Below, in pieces: positions 37,185-49,244 of a stretch of 64,000 nt of DNA. Position 1 is the stretch's first letter, and each line of letters starts with the position of its first letter. Position numbers and translations under genes: made by a program. The stretch covers positions 6,076,001-6,140,000 of the forward strand of contig OX637296.1 of the NCBI GenBank assembly GCA_951799445.1, in the 5' to 3' direction. The stretch comes from Pseudisothecium myosuroides. Taxonomy: Eukaryota; Streptophyta; Bryopsida; Hypnales; Lembophyllaceae. Under the pieces are notes generated by a model. The model saw nothing but the letters and a program-made list of their open reading frames with translations. It made no database searches and was not told the origin of the DNA.

Positions 37185-37398
37185 TCCATGGAACTTGGGT
37201 TCGTAGTCCAAGAGACGCGAGTTGCCTGCGATAGCAATTAATCTGCAGGCAACAGATCTGAAATACTAACTCAAATAACAATCTGCTGCAAAGGGGAATT
37301 TACATGTGTGATGCAAATTTAAATGGATGAAAACTCAGCTCTTATATCCCCCAAAAGAGACACAGCGTAATCTTATGCACTCCCTTGTCCGGAGTAAT

Positions 37399-40300
37399 TC
37401 ATCTGCTCTCCTCTCTTATTGCTGATATAGTGGAATACATGGAGCTTGGATTGGTAGTACAAGAAAAGTCATCGAGAAGTGCGCTTCTCGGAATGATGTC
37501 AAATTGGGGTTTAGAGAGAGGGACTTCGGGAAGGTCTAGATCGCCATTGAGGACGAGGAGCACCTGGCGCATGGAGGGTCGCATGGCAAGACTAGGGTGA
37601 GAGCACAGAAGTCCTAAGCAAAGCACTTTGCTCATTTCATGGGCATTGTACACCCCAGCAAGGCGCACATCCGCCGCTTCGAGAATCCTTGAGTTCCCCC
37701 ACAATTGCCACACCTGCTCCACCATTCACCTTCACCTCCTTGTCTTCATGGTAGATGGGTTTCTTTCCACATGCCACTTCCAGCAAGAAAGCCACAAAGC
37801 TGTATACGTCTGTCTGCTCCGTTTGCTTTCCTGCCATCCCCAATTTGACCACCTACATCAGATGAAAGTCTACATTGTACATTTATTTAATCCATGATTT
37901 CCATTTGATCAATTCTCAAGTAGCTTATCGTCCATTTAAATTCCAAAACTCACTGACACTTATCAAGATTCAAAATACATGCCAGTTACTGCGGCATCTT
38001 TTTGTCAAATGGTACATCTACTATCATGCAAGAAATACAAAATATACAAGTTGAGAATCTTCTAAGTCAAAGGACTATGAAATTCTGTTCCTTGGAATCA
38101 AAACCAGGCGATCTTATAAATACATAGCAATGTAATGCTGGAAGGAACGATGTTGCAACAACAAGAGATAAGAAAAGAAGCTAAGAACCAATATTTTGTT
38201 AAAATGGCAGTATTCCACAAATTTGGCACTTTCACGTTTAGATCATGCAATCTAAAATCGGCCATACCTATCTTAGAAATGAATGGAAAAATGGCATATA
38301 GAATACTGCCATTGTAACAAAATTTTGCATTAAGATTGAAAACAAATTGGATGTAGTAAACAATCGACAGTTGTTAGTATTGCAAGACCTTCCTAGAGAA
38401 CCATTTTGGAGATGCATATGCAAGACCTTGGAAAAAATGTGGGCATCCATGTGAAGTGCTCATGGTTTCCTTCATGTACCAAAAACAAGCATTAGCTTTA
38501 AGTGAAAGCAAAGGAAGGGTCACCTATATGGAACAATTCTGGAACAAAGTAACCAAAGGTCCCTGCTACATTGGTGCTCTCTGGGGTCACCAAACTGTGG
38601 TTGGAAGAGCAAGCTAGGCCAAAGTCCCCCAATCGTGCATTAAACTTGGCATCCAACATTACATTGGCTGCCTTCACATTGCAGTGGATGATGCGCTCCT
38701 CGCACTCCATGTGTAGGTATACTAGCGCCGTGGCCACATCCACTACCACTTTGAACCTGTAAGGAACAAAACCTTATTTCAATTGTCACTTGTATAGAAA
38801 TCTACAATTTGTACCTAGGACATTTTACATGATGTTTAATCCTACAAAGTCGCTGCGGGTACTAAACGTTTGATGGATGTCAAAGAATCCTTATGTGTAA
38901 GACAAAAGTGCAGATGTTCATCCTTGGAATATTGTGTGAAAAGGAGAGGTCTTGCACTTTAGAGTGATCTCCAATGAGCACTCTTGATGTTTTTTAAGCA
39001 AATGATTCAGATGGGACCAAAAAGGGATGATTTCCACGGTGACCAGCCTAGCGTTAAGAGGCATAACTTCACTTCACTCATTGTATTGGCAGTTGGAGTG
39101 TAAGCTACCGCAATCCATGCAATTGAGATTAATGTAAGTCCAACCTCGCTCTCCAACTCCATAACTATTGCCCTCTCTCTTGACTTCACTCTTTCTGCTC
39201 TTATTCAAATTCAAATTCACAACACGTTCTTTGCGTATCCAATAGATCACCCAACAGCTTCGAAGTGCGGCACTAGCAAAAGAACATCCTATGCCCCTTG
39301 TGTGTCTCAGCATGAACAATTATGGAAAATCTAAGAAAACGAGTCACTGCTTGGAACATATCTAGTGGATGAGTACCCTACCTTCTCTCCCAAGGGAATC
39401 CAACGCCTTCCTCTTCTTCAACAGTGTCCAATATTTTCACCTTATGAGCTTCCGCTTGTGCATTTGACAAATCCTCGACTGCTGTGACAAACAGATGCTT
39501 GTCGAGACTGCCTTGGGGCATGTAATCATACACCAGAAGAAGCTCGCCTCGCTCATGGCATCAACCTTGCAGACGCACCAAATTGCGATGCCGAATTTTG
39601 CCGATAGTCATCACCTCCGCCATAAATTCACGCTCACCTTGACTGGACTCAGGCGCCACACGCTTGACAGCCACGTACTGTTGGTTGCCAGGCAAGAAGC
39701 CTTTGTACACATTCCCGAAGCCTCCTCGTCCGAGCGCTTGCTTGGGGTCGAAGTTCTTCGTGGCCATGGCCAGTTCCTTGTACGTGAACTTGTGCGGATC
39801 TGCCTCTCCCAGGTCGTTGGCGTCAATGTTGAACCTCCATCCACGCCTCTCCACCCACCGACGGTAATAGTTGTAGAGCAAGCCGTAAATGGCAGCCATA
39901 GAGGTGAGAGACAGCAGAACCGACGTCAGCAACACGAACGAGGGTTTAGGTCTATTAGGGATAAGATATGGTTTGCATGGCAACGGTTTACTCGGAGCAG
40001 CAGGCGAGGTGGAGTTCGACGTCCTCAGACTCCAAGGAGAAATTAGTAAGAAAGGCTTTTCTAATTGCGAATAAGGACTTGTCGAAGTGAAGCCGACGTA
40101 CATGTTTTCATTGAGCACAGGCGAGAGATCGACCTTTTGACTCAAGGAGTTATATGGCACCTCGATGGTGTCGTAGGACCCATTATTGATGTTAGAAAAC
40201 CGCAGCAGGGTTGGTCCTGGGCGCTCTTCATCGCTCAAAGAACATCTGAATGGACTGATATCCGCCGCGCTAACATTCAGAATCTGCAATGAAGCATCGT

Positions 40301-40889
40301 AATCGATCCACACTTGCAAATCCCAAGACTCTCGACTGATGTCCCGTGGTCCCTCGAGGAGAACGGAACTGGTCGAATTCATGCTGTTGATGTTGATCCC
40401 GATGTGAAACCCGTCCACCGGGTCGGCGAACTGAGGGCTATTTCGGAAGTCAAATTCGACTGCAAAAGTGTTCGGTTGAAGGACGCCATTGGACGTGGCG
40501 TTGAGCAGGCCCAGGTAGCCTCCGTCGGCGACGACGGGTTCGCTGAGGTCTGGAAGTATGGCGAAGGTGAATCCTTCCCCAATGTAGCGTGTGGATCCTC
40601 CACAGCCAAGCTGCCTCCGAGTGAGCGAGCCAAGACCGATCGAGACCATGAATTTCATATGGAAGGAGAACACGGGGCCGGCGGGGTTCTCCTTGAACCG
40701 GATCATGCCTGCTGGAAGGTAAACCCTGCTGGCCGCAGGATAAGTACTCGACCAGATGCTCCACCAAGACTCACTAGAATCAACTAAGTCGACGAAGGGG
40801 TCAGTTGCGGCGGCAACGTAGTTCTCCCCCAGCAGCAGTACAAACCAAACCAGTATCACACGACTCATGCACTGGAGGACACGCCCCAT
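37399..40889 (-). pseudogene. L-type lectin receptor kinase, copy 1, broken
   Basis: Exons on the minus strand: 40889-39382, 38756-38524, 37852-37399, all with GT-AG sites. The order is signal peptide (VILVWFVLLLGENYVAA), legume-lectin domain (AVEFDFRNSPQFADP, VWIDYDASLQILNVS), a membrane segment near residues 310-340, then kinase with P-loop LGRGGFGNVYKG and VAVKR. Lesions: (1) TGA at 39563-39561 where the family and copy 2 have Trp in LQGWCHE; (2) the catalytic loop reads IIHCNVKAAN instead of HRDVK, losing the catalytic Asp; (3) one extra base near 37725 shifts the frame (KEVKVNGG versus KEVKLLVE in copy 2). The open part would give a 442-residue lectin-membrane protein with a partial kinase N-lobe. 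In intact relatives these proteins sit at the plasma membrane and sense extracellular signals. DFGLA and the C-lobe DVYSF motif remain readable. Confidence 0.88.
38193..38323. mobile_element. Short MITE in intron 2 of lectin kinase copy 1
   Basis: The inverted ends ATTTTGTTAAAATGGCAGTATTC and, on the other strand, ATTTTGTTACAATGGCAGTATTC. The interior (ggcact, agatcatgcaatcta, cctatcttag) resembles the GGC-ATTTCATTAAAATGGC family at 44436, 45293 and 45871, making this a short relative. Absent from the same intron of copy 2. Confidence 0.65.
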
Positions 40890-41099
40890 GGTTTAATTTG
40901 CTTGCACCTTGCTAGTAGCGGCCTTGTCCAGGGAGCGATCGATGTGCACCAGAATTTGATTTCCAAGGGATGAAGGCATGCACACGCGCGGCAGGTACTG
41001 TAGATCGCATGCAGCTGTTTCAATTTGTCACTCCAACTACTTGAACACAGATAGATCAGAACCCTCCTCGGACCGATCGAAGAGCTGGTACGCAATTAA

Positions 41100-42107
41100 C
41101 TCGCATAGCAACATCATAATTAGAAAATAGCAGAATTGCTCAAAATTAATCACTTGCTGTCTGCTCTCGTGATCGATGCTGCGTAAGGAACATGGAACCG
41201 GAAGAGGAATGATCTTCAGCTAGTCACAGATAGATCAGAGTGAGCAGCAATCAGCAGGTACGTCGATCTTAGACGTACCCGGGGACGTACCCACGAGTCA
41301 CGCACGCAAACTGCTGCCAGTGTGAGCGCAATTGCATTGATTCATGCAGGATCGATCCCATTCCTGATCGAGTGGCGATGTAAGCCTTTTGAATAAATGA
41401 CAGCCTGCATCTACAGTAGTACAGTCCTTAACTAGTTTCTCTTCTGAAATCACTCTTCTGCAGCTTCCTTCAATCGGGTCTTCAATTCTTCGTTTGGAGC
41501 TGTTGGGACGAGCGAGGAAGCACGCAACTCTTTTGATTTGTGGTTCCCAAGCAAGCAAGCATTGCTTGATTTTGGGATCGGGGAATTAGTTAAGGGCCAA
41601 GTTACTATCCTTCCGCGTTCTGTCTGCCTTACGTCATTCTGCGGAACTCCCTTCCGACGTTCGTCGCTGAAGTGGGGCTCGAGCAGGAAGTCTCATTGTC
41701 CCGAGTTATATTAACCCTTATTTAATTTATAATGCATGCACGTGTGCGACTGAGCTCGGTTTCTGTTTTCACGATGGAGCCAGGTTCACTCGGCTAGCTA
41801 GCTTCTCCGATCCCAAGTCCAAACGGTGTGTAAACTTTACACGCAGTGCTGGGAAATCGTGGAAGAACTCTCTGTGGAACAATCAGCCCATGAACAACGT
41901 ACAATGCTGGGAATACGAACTTCCTACGGAAATCTTTGTTCTCCTCGTACGCTGTCCACTTAATACGGAGCCTGGCAATACGTACCGGTGCAGGGTCGCC
42001 GCCTCGCCGTGTTGACAAGCTAGCAGCGTGTGGCCGTGTGCGGTTTGGCAGGCTGGCGATCATAGGTCACCAATGGTAGGCGACTAGGCGGTCAGGGATT
42101 TTTTTTT
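41100..42107. other. Upstream region of lectin kinase copy 1
   Basis: 40890-41600 is similar in pieces to 53925-54440 upstream of copy 2 (tagcggcct.gtc, agagagcagcaatca.cagg, gatcccattcctgatc). It marks the extent of the tandem duplication and probably contains the ancestral promoter. Nothing else recognised to 42107. Confidence 0.45.
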
Positions 42108-42489
42108 CCTATAAGGTGGAAGCACCCAAAACCGTCAAAATAAGGAATTCAGCATACTTGCAGGCACCATTTCAAAAAATTAATATTTTTGTGGTGTTAG
42201 CGAGAGAAAATCATGAATTTTCAAAAAAAAAAATAGAATTTTCAGACTTGGCATGTATTTTTTATGACTTTTCAAAGTTGAAGTCCCCTAGACCACTGGA
42301 ACCATCTTGTAGGTGGACCCAAATCTGAATTCTGACAAATTCAGTACTTATTCAATCACAGTGAAGAGAGGAGAAAACTTTATGACACATGTGAAAGACC
42401 ATTCAATGGAAGTCTAGGGACGGTTTAATGTCCATCTAGGAACAAAGATTAGGTACAGGGACGCTTTTGGGTGTTTCTACCTTATAAGG
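42108..42489. mobile_element. TIR element with CCTTATAAGG ends
   Basis: The left end cctataaggtggaagcaccc and the right end, read on the other strand, ccttataaggtagaaacacc are inverted for about 24 bp. The interior is unstructured and non-coding. At the right end the inward and outward sequences are themselves palindromic (tttctaccttataaggtgga), so a second partial copy may abut it. The target duplication is not clear. Confidence 0.55.
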
Positions 42490-43529
42490 TGGAGGCATCC
42501 ATACCCGAGTACCTGACCACTTAACCAATTCTGGACATGATCTGGTATAGTACAAGGCGAAGCAAATCTTAGCCTATTTGCAAAGATAGAAATGATAGGG
42601 ATTGCAAAAAATTTGGTAATTTGATTACTTGAGCTAAATATTATAGAAAAAATGAGGCTTCTGGAGGGCCGCCAAGTAGTGACATCCTTAAGGATTTTCA
42701 CATCACGCCTAGTCTTATAGAATTGAACAAACTAAGGGTTCATCTAGTCTGACTTTTGTGAAAGTAGTCATGACGTAATCGTGAGGGTGCAACAAAGATA
42801 GTGTTTAATTATCAACCTAAAATCCATTTGAGATTATTAATCAACTTAGAGTCCAAGGTGATTAATTAATTCTTATGGATTTGGCAACTAGCTTGAATTG
42901 AAAGGCCACTTAATTTGGTGTGTTTGAAGATGCAAAGAGAAACTCTTTATACAAGTTGGGTAGTAGTAGGTAATACAATCCATGTGGGATATGTAAATTA
43001 GGCTTAATAGGATTTCAACTGCTCATAGTAAAGTCAAAATATAGGACTCGTGCTCAAAGTAGAAATTCAGACCTAATTTGAGCATAGTAGAATATTTTTT
43101 TCCAAAAAACTTTGAACTAAAAAAGTTGGGGAATTAAGCTAAATTTTATCTTTGCAAATCCGTCTAAGGTTTTGAGACTCCAACTAAAAGTTATGGACAA
43201 ATTTCAAAGAAGGTGTTTGAAAATGTCAAAATTAAACATCTTTTACTTGCAATATATTATTACTTTGTTTTTTATACAAATTCCTTTTGTTTTAAGTTTT
43301 TTTAGATTAAAGGTATGTAAGCTTGGTAGAATTCAAAGCACTAACTTCTACTCTTATCAAATCATCAAAGAAAATTTGAATAAACTTCATCATTAAGGGC
43401 TCTTATAATAGATGACTTATTGACATGAAAATGAACTCTTGTACAACTCACCTTCTTGCATTTCAGAGGTCTATTGCTTTTTTTCCTAAGCTTGAAAGAA
43501 ATTGGAAATTAAATGTGTGAACATTGACA
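42490..43529. other. Intergenic, nothing recognised
   Basis: AT-rich. Short frame at 43172-43396 without a recognised domain. The region directly before 43530 shows no matching leader of an FNR gene. Confidence 0.4.
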
Positions 43530-44984
43530 ATGGCAATTGAAAACAACTATTTACAAGGTTTGAGGAGTAAATCATTGGTAATTCAAGATGGGGTAGGCTT
43601 TGAGACTAATGGGCTTTTTAACAATGTGAAATTACAAAACAAAATAGGAAGGCTATTGAAGAATATTTTCAAGAAAGCCTATATGATGTCAGCTAGCACT
43701 TTCAATGCCAAAATTACTACCTTGCCAAGATCTCTTGAAGCCGAGTCATAAGAGCCTCCAATACATTTGTTCACAAGAAAAGAGCCCTACATTGGCATGT
43801 TAAAGTCAATAGAGCGGATTATGGGTCCCAAGGCTCCCGGAGAGACATACCACATTGTCATTGACCACTAAGGCAATGTACCTTATTGGGAGGGTCAAAG
43901 CTATGGTATCATACCACCAAGTAAAAATCCCAATAAGCCTAACAAGCCAAATTATATTTGCCTCTATTCCCTAGCATCAACAAGGTATAGAGACCATTTT
44001 AATGGTTAGATGGCAAGTTTATGTGTTCGAAGGGCAATGTACTACTTGGATCCTAAGATAGGAAAGGAAGACCCTACAAAGAAGGGAATTTACAACAATT
44101 TTTTGTGCGACTCCATACCGGGAGATGAGGTCCAAATTGTTGGACCTTTTGGTAAGAAATTGATCTTGCGCGCCCAAGGAGAATCCCACCACTATGCACA
44201 TCACGGTTTCTACTAAGATTGGCATTGCGGCATTGCCCCCTTCACGGCTCATTTGTGAAAAATGTTTATGGAAGACACTAGTTTTAGATTCAATGGCCGC
44301 ACTTGGCTCTTTACAAGGGTTACGACCACAAACAACCTTCTTTACTATGACAAATTTTTGAAATATATGAAAGAGTATCCAACAGAATTTTTGTACAACA
44401 TCGCTTTGAGTTGCAAGCAAATCAAGTCCAATGATGGCGAATTTCATTAAAATGGCAAAATTCCATGTGCCATTTTTCAGACCATGCAGTCTGAACTGTC
44501 AAAGTGACATCTAGGACACATATAGACCTCAAACATCTAGGAATGGTATAGATTTCAGACCGTGCGGTCTGAAGCATCTAGGACTTCTATAGATTTAGAT
44601 ATCTAGGACTATTGATAGATTTCAAAAATCTAAGATGGATATAGATTTTAGGTACAAATTTAACAGTTTAGACCGCACGGTCTAAACTGTTACAAGTGCC
44701 AAAAGTAACGGAATTTGGCCATTTTAATGAAATTGGCCACAAAGGTAGAAAGTTATATGAGCAAGACAAAATGTAGGAGTACAGTGAATGTGAGCTGATT
44801 TGTTGGACAAGGTTGCCCACATAAATCTACTTTTGTGGACTCAAGGAAATGATGCCATGTATCCAAAGCATGCTGAAAAGAGTTGTGGAATCTCGGGGTG
44901 AGCAGGGAAACAAAGCGAGCTGCTTTACGGAAGAACAAACAGTGGCATGTGGATGTGTCAATTATGGTAACTACTAACATCTAA
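43530..44984 (+). pseudogene. Root-type ferredoxin-NADP+ reductase pseudogene
   Basis: Peptides in order match plant non-photosynthetic FNR: LPRSLEAES / [20 protein letters not shown] (43730-43810), [15 protein letters not shown] then stop then [17 protein letters not shown] (43826-43920), [16 protein letters not shown], stop, [12 protein letters not shown] (43966-44045), [38 protein letters not shown] (44261-44320), YFCGLKEMMPCIQ (44829-44867) and the C-terminus ALRKNKQWHVDV (44920-44957). There are at least four in-frame stops and a region lost around the ATGTGVAPFRG NADP-binding motif, now poorly readable. No introns interrupt the order, which fits a retrocopy, but no poly(A) or target duplication was found. 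A MITE (44436-44738) splits it. The living enzyme works in plastids, driving electrons from NADPH to ferredoxin. Confidence 0.88.
44436..44738. mobile_element. MITE of the GGC-ATTTCATTAAAATGGC family, copy 1
   Basis: The ends GGCGAATTTCATTAAAATGG and, on the other strand, GGCCAATTTCATTAAAATGG. The interior holds palindromes on 'cagaccatgcagtctga' and 'agaccgcacggtct' and repeated 'catctaggac' strings. It sits inside the FNR pseudogene between IKSND and KGRKLYEQDKM. Confidence 0.8.
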
Positions 44985-45292
44985 TTGCTACTTGTTTGCA
45001 AAATCAACCCCTGTAAATTCTTGCTTGAAATTTACGGATTCTACTCATTTGTGACAATCTAGAGTCAATTTTAGATACATTTATTTTCAATACTTTGAAA
45101 AGTCATAGTTTATTCACACAAGGTCCAAAAAAATGCATATTACAAATTACAAATTTCCTTCAACTTTTACCGAGAGTCAACAAAAATTTGAATATTTTAT
45201 TAATAGGAACTTACCATGCTCAAATTATGCCTATTTGGATGATTTTAGGTACAGTTATTTTAACTATCAACTATTACGAGTAGTGTCTAAAT

Positions 45293-45481
45293 GGGCAATT
45301 TCATTAAAATGGCGGTATTCTAAGTGTACTTTGATGGTGTGCCATTTTTACCATCTAGGACAAGTATATATTTCAGAACGGCCATTTTGAACCATCTAGA
45401 ATAGGTATAGATTTAGAACGGCTCTTCTGAATTGTTTTCATGCCATTTTAAAATAATATTGCCATTTTAATGAAATTGCCC
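45293..45481. mobile_element. MITE of the GGC-ATTTCATTAAAATGGC family, copy 2
   Basis: Ends GGGCAATTTCATTAAAATGG and, on the other strand, GGGCAATTTCATTAAAATGG. The interior shares 'gccattttt', 'accatctagga' and 'ataggtatagattt' with copies 1 and 3. Confidence 0.8.
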
Positions 45482-45870
45482 ATCTAAGGAGAAATTGAGC
45501 CAAACCAATCAATATCCATAGTTATCTACAATTAATTGATTTTTCATGGATATGTTTAAGCTATTCTTCATACATTTATTTCAAATTATTATCCTAAAAT
45601 ATTGTTTTATTATTGATCTAAACTTTTGATTTTGAATTGATAATTTAGAAGAATGAATTGTCTCACGCTAAGGCCATACTAGCCAAAACATTTGCTTTAG
45701 AGTTTGATGAAATAAAATGTATTTTTGTAGAATGGAGGGACAAGAAGCTATGCTCAAAGTTAGAATCATATAGTGCTCGACTTTATTTAACCTCTCCGCC
45801 ATTCAAGAAATGCACTTTACAGAAGTTTGTTATGTAGAAACTAAGAACCATCAATATGAAAAGGAACAAT

Positions 45871-46114
45871 GGCGAATTTCATGAAAATGGCGATATTCCT
45901 ATGCCATTTTTTTAGACCGCCCACTCTAAACATCTAGAATGGGTATAGATTTCAGACATCTAAGAACTATATAGCTTTCAAACCAATCGGTCCAAATTAT
46001 CTAAGACTAGTATAGGCTTCAGATATTTAGGACAAATGTAGATTTCAGAACGGCTATTTTAAACTATTAAAAGTGCCAAAGTCAAGGAATATCGCCATTT
46101 TAATGAAATTTGCC
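45871..46114. mobile_element. MITE of the GGC-ATTTCATTAAAATGGC family, copy 3
   Basis: Ends GGCGAATTTCATGAAAATGG and, on the other strand, GGCAAATTTCATTAAAATGG. Interior shares 'tatgccattttt', 'catctagaatgggtatagat' and 'aagtgccaaa' with its relatives. Confidence 0.8.
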
Positions 46115-46260
46115 ATAATAGAAAGTTTGATTGTAAGAATTCAACATAGTTATTCCTAAACAAAACAAGTATTTAAGAAAAGCCACTTGTTTTCTACAAG
46201 CTCTCATTATTTGTACACCATTTGCGTTGTGACCCGATCTTCATTTGCAACTAGTTGCTA

Positions 46261-46447
46261 CACTGAATAGGGGTATTAAGGGGACCAAAAAATTAAAGGG
46301 ACTTATCTTGGAAAATTTTAGATGTTTGAAACATGATGTACAACCCCCGGACACTTCAGTAACTATTGATGTACAGAAAAGGTAGATACTTATATAGTGT
46401 GAAATGTCGACTAATTAGTATGGTCCCCTTAATACCCCTATTCAGTG
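46261..46447. mobile_element. 187-bp TA-flanked MITE with CACTGAATAGGGG ends
   Basis: A perfect 27-bp inverted repeat starts CACTGAATAGGGGTATTAAG at the left and ends CTTAATACCCCTATTCAGTG at the right, flanked by TA on both sides (46259-46260 and 46448-46449). A TA target duplication is the hallmark of the Tc1/mariner superfamily. Perfect ends suggest recent movement. No coding. Confidence 0.85.
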
Positions 46448-47032
46448 TAGTTATTCTTGAACAACTATAGTAAACTATGAGCTCATCACTTATCCAACCA
46501 TGGACAAGCTATGGATACAATCCAAGTAAGACCAGCTATTTATCTAGTTGATATTATGGATTGACTCAAGCTTAGCGCTTTGGGTTGACCTTAGCCCTTG
46601 GCGGCCATAGCTAGCATCTTCCATACGATAATCACCATGTTGCGGACGTGCTCCAAACATCGCTCAACTTCTTTTGCTTGCGGCATTAATATTCCATATT
46701 AGTGCAGGCATGTGATAGTAACTTCCCAAGTTATATTATTTATAAAATTAGTAAATAACTGTAGGTTGAAATATTACTATATTGTACTAATTTCACAAAA
46801 ATAAAATGTGATATTGACACTAATTTTCCTCTTTCATTATTAGGACAAATCAATGTACTTTGAAGAGCATTTTGATGTTGAAAGAACTTACCTATCCAAG
46901 GACTACAGAAGACTAAATTGAGCCAAGGGTACTTGAATTTGAAAATGTCATCTTTCTTTAATTGGTCGTATTTCAATACTTTGTTCTTAAATATTAAATC
47001 TACACCTATCCTATATGCTGGACCTTTATGTA
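46448..47032. other. Intergenic, nothing recognised
   Basis: No gene or element seen between the two TA-flanked MITEs. Confidence 0.4.
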
Positions 47033-47544
47033 CAGTGGGGGAACAAAAATTCTTGCCGTGTCTTTTTATTCCCATACAACACCCCCATTTTCAAATACTA
47101 TTTTTCACAATTTTGATGCAAATCTTGCATCATTGGATACCTATATAGTCCCAATCATGCATACCAAATTTCAACTTCAAAAAAGCAAAACTCCATTTTT
47201 GGTGAATTTTTTCATTTTATTTTCATGGTTTTACGTGATAATTCATTGAAAAACATTGGTAATGAATTTTTTTAATTTGATTGCGGAGATATGTAGGGAA
47301 CATCACATCTTTCCTGCAATAAGCATCTTCAAAAAAGTTTCACAGTTCTCTCTATAGAGATTTCAATGTTGGGGTGACAATGTCCTAATTTTGGAAAATA
47401 GATGTCTTTTTACTGTAATTAAATTTTGACAAGATAATTGTACCATCATAGTGTGAGGGTCAAATAAAAAAATCTATTTATTTGAAAATGGGGGTGTTTG
47501 TATAGAAACAAAAAGATATGGCAAGAATTTTTGTCCCCCCACTG
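47033..47544. mobile_element. 512-bp TA-flanked foldback MITE, CAGTGGGGG ends
   Basis: Left end CAGTGGGGGAACAAAAATTC, right end (other strand) CAGTGGGGGGACAAAAATTC, flanked by TA (47031-47032 and 47545-47546). The interior (cccaatcatgcataccaaat, aaactccatttttggtgaat, ggttttacgtgataat, aatttttttaatttgattgc) is shared with the elements at 52244-53116 and 55077-56711, so the three form one superfamily with different outer ends. Confidence 0.82.
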
Positions 47545-48020
47545 TACATATATGTCACAGTTTTTGGCACTGGAATCTTGTCTCTTTACCAAAATTGACG
47601 TTTTGAATTCATGTTTGCGCATGTGCAGGGATTCAAACAGATCGTGATTTCACCATTCTTCTACGAATCCACTATTTCTCTCCGAATTTGCAGTGGCCCC
47701 ACGCGATTCTGAGCCCAAAGTAATGTCTCCAAAACTCCTTGTCTAAAATCAAGCCTCCAAGATTTCCTAGTGGTGACTAGTGCCAACTGTGAAGGGTGGA
47801 GATCGGGAAAGTCTGGCCGAGTAAGGAATATAATAGTAACCAAAGATGGCCGTCAGACGAATCAGTTAAAGATGAGCGTATTTCAAACCATCCAATAAAC
47901 TACAAACGAGCTCAAAGACGACCTCAGTGCGAGGCAAGATGTAACAATCTGTTTCCAGCAGTTCAGAGTGCCAGGGCTTCGGAGATCTGAAATAAATGCT
48001 TTCCCCTCCAGTTGCCGACG
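47545..48020. other. Intergenic spacer before lectin kinase copy 2
   Basis: No gene recognised. Similarity to the 3' flank of copy 1 begins about 48020 (tttgtagtccaagagac, gcaaaggggaatttacatgt; partner at 37200-37310). Confidence 0.4.
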
Positions 48021-49244
48021 CGGTGTGCTACAAGGGACTTGGATTTGTAGTCCAAGAGACCTCGTCTGCAGATTAAAGCAATTATTCAGCTGAAACTCTA
48101 ACTCAAATAACGTAACACTCTGATGCAAAGGGGAATTTACATGTGCATTAATTGCTTATTTACATGGACTCATCACATGATGAAATCCTGCTCTCCTACC
48201 GGAGAATAAAGAGAGGCAGTCAGACAAGTGTGATCTCACGCACTCACTTGTCCGGAGTTATGCATCTGCTCTCCTCTCTTGTTGCTGATGCGGTATAATA
48301 CATGGAGCTGGGATTGGTACTAGTCCAAGAGAAGTCGTCATGAAGTGTGCTTCTCGGAATGTAGTCAAATTGGGGTTTAGAGAGAGGCACTTCAGGAAGG
48401 TGGACATCGCCATTGAGGATGAGGAGCACTTGGCGCATGGAGGGTCGCATGGTAGGAATGGGGTGAGAGCACAAAAGTCCTAAACAAAACACTTTGGTCA
48501 TTTCATGGGCATTGTACACCCTAGCAAGGTGCGTGTCTGCCGCGTCGAGAATGCTTGAATTCCCCCACAGTTGCCACACATGCTCCACCAACAACTTCAC
48601 CTCCTCGTCTTTGTGGTAGATGGGTTTCTTTCCACACGCCACTTCCAGCAAGAAAGCCCCAAAGCTGTACACATCTATATACTCCGTTTGTTTTCCTGCC
48701 ATCCCCAATTTGACCACCACCATGAGTCCAAGAATCAAAGTCTACATTTCAGATTGAATCTGTCTCTAAGTTCCATTCAGTTTCCAAGTAGTACACCGTC
48801 CATTTGTAAGTCAATACTCACACTTATCAAGATCCAAATTGTTTGCCACTGAGATACCTTCCGTTGTCACATAGTACAATTGTCAGCTTGCAAACAAAGG
48901 TTTTCCAGTGGTCAAGAAATAATGATACATATAGAAACTACAAATCTAGCGTGATAGCCAAATAAGTTCTTCAAAATCCCAACCAGGTGATCGTATAGCA
49001 AAATGCAAAGGAGTGCAACGCCGGTAGGATCGATTTCCCAACCACCAGAGAGAAGGAAAGAAGCCAACACTGAATAAACCTAATCAGATGCAGTAATCAA
49101 CACTGATTGTCGGTGTGTATCTGGCCGCGTGACGGTGTTTCATCCACGAGCAGGATAGTTTGTTTGTAACCTCATGATATTCACTCATGAAGGCAATAGT
49201 TGCACGAGTTTTCTTCTAGGGATAGATCTAGTAACGCCTTGTAA

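Noticed and set aside
39495..40787. Plus-strand open frames of 157-183 codons
   Set aside because: They lie opposite the lectin kinase exon and carry no domain; high GC on that strand keeps them open by chance.
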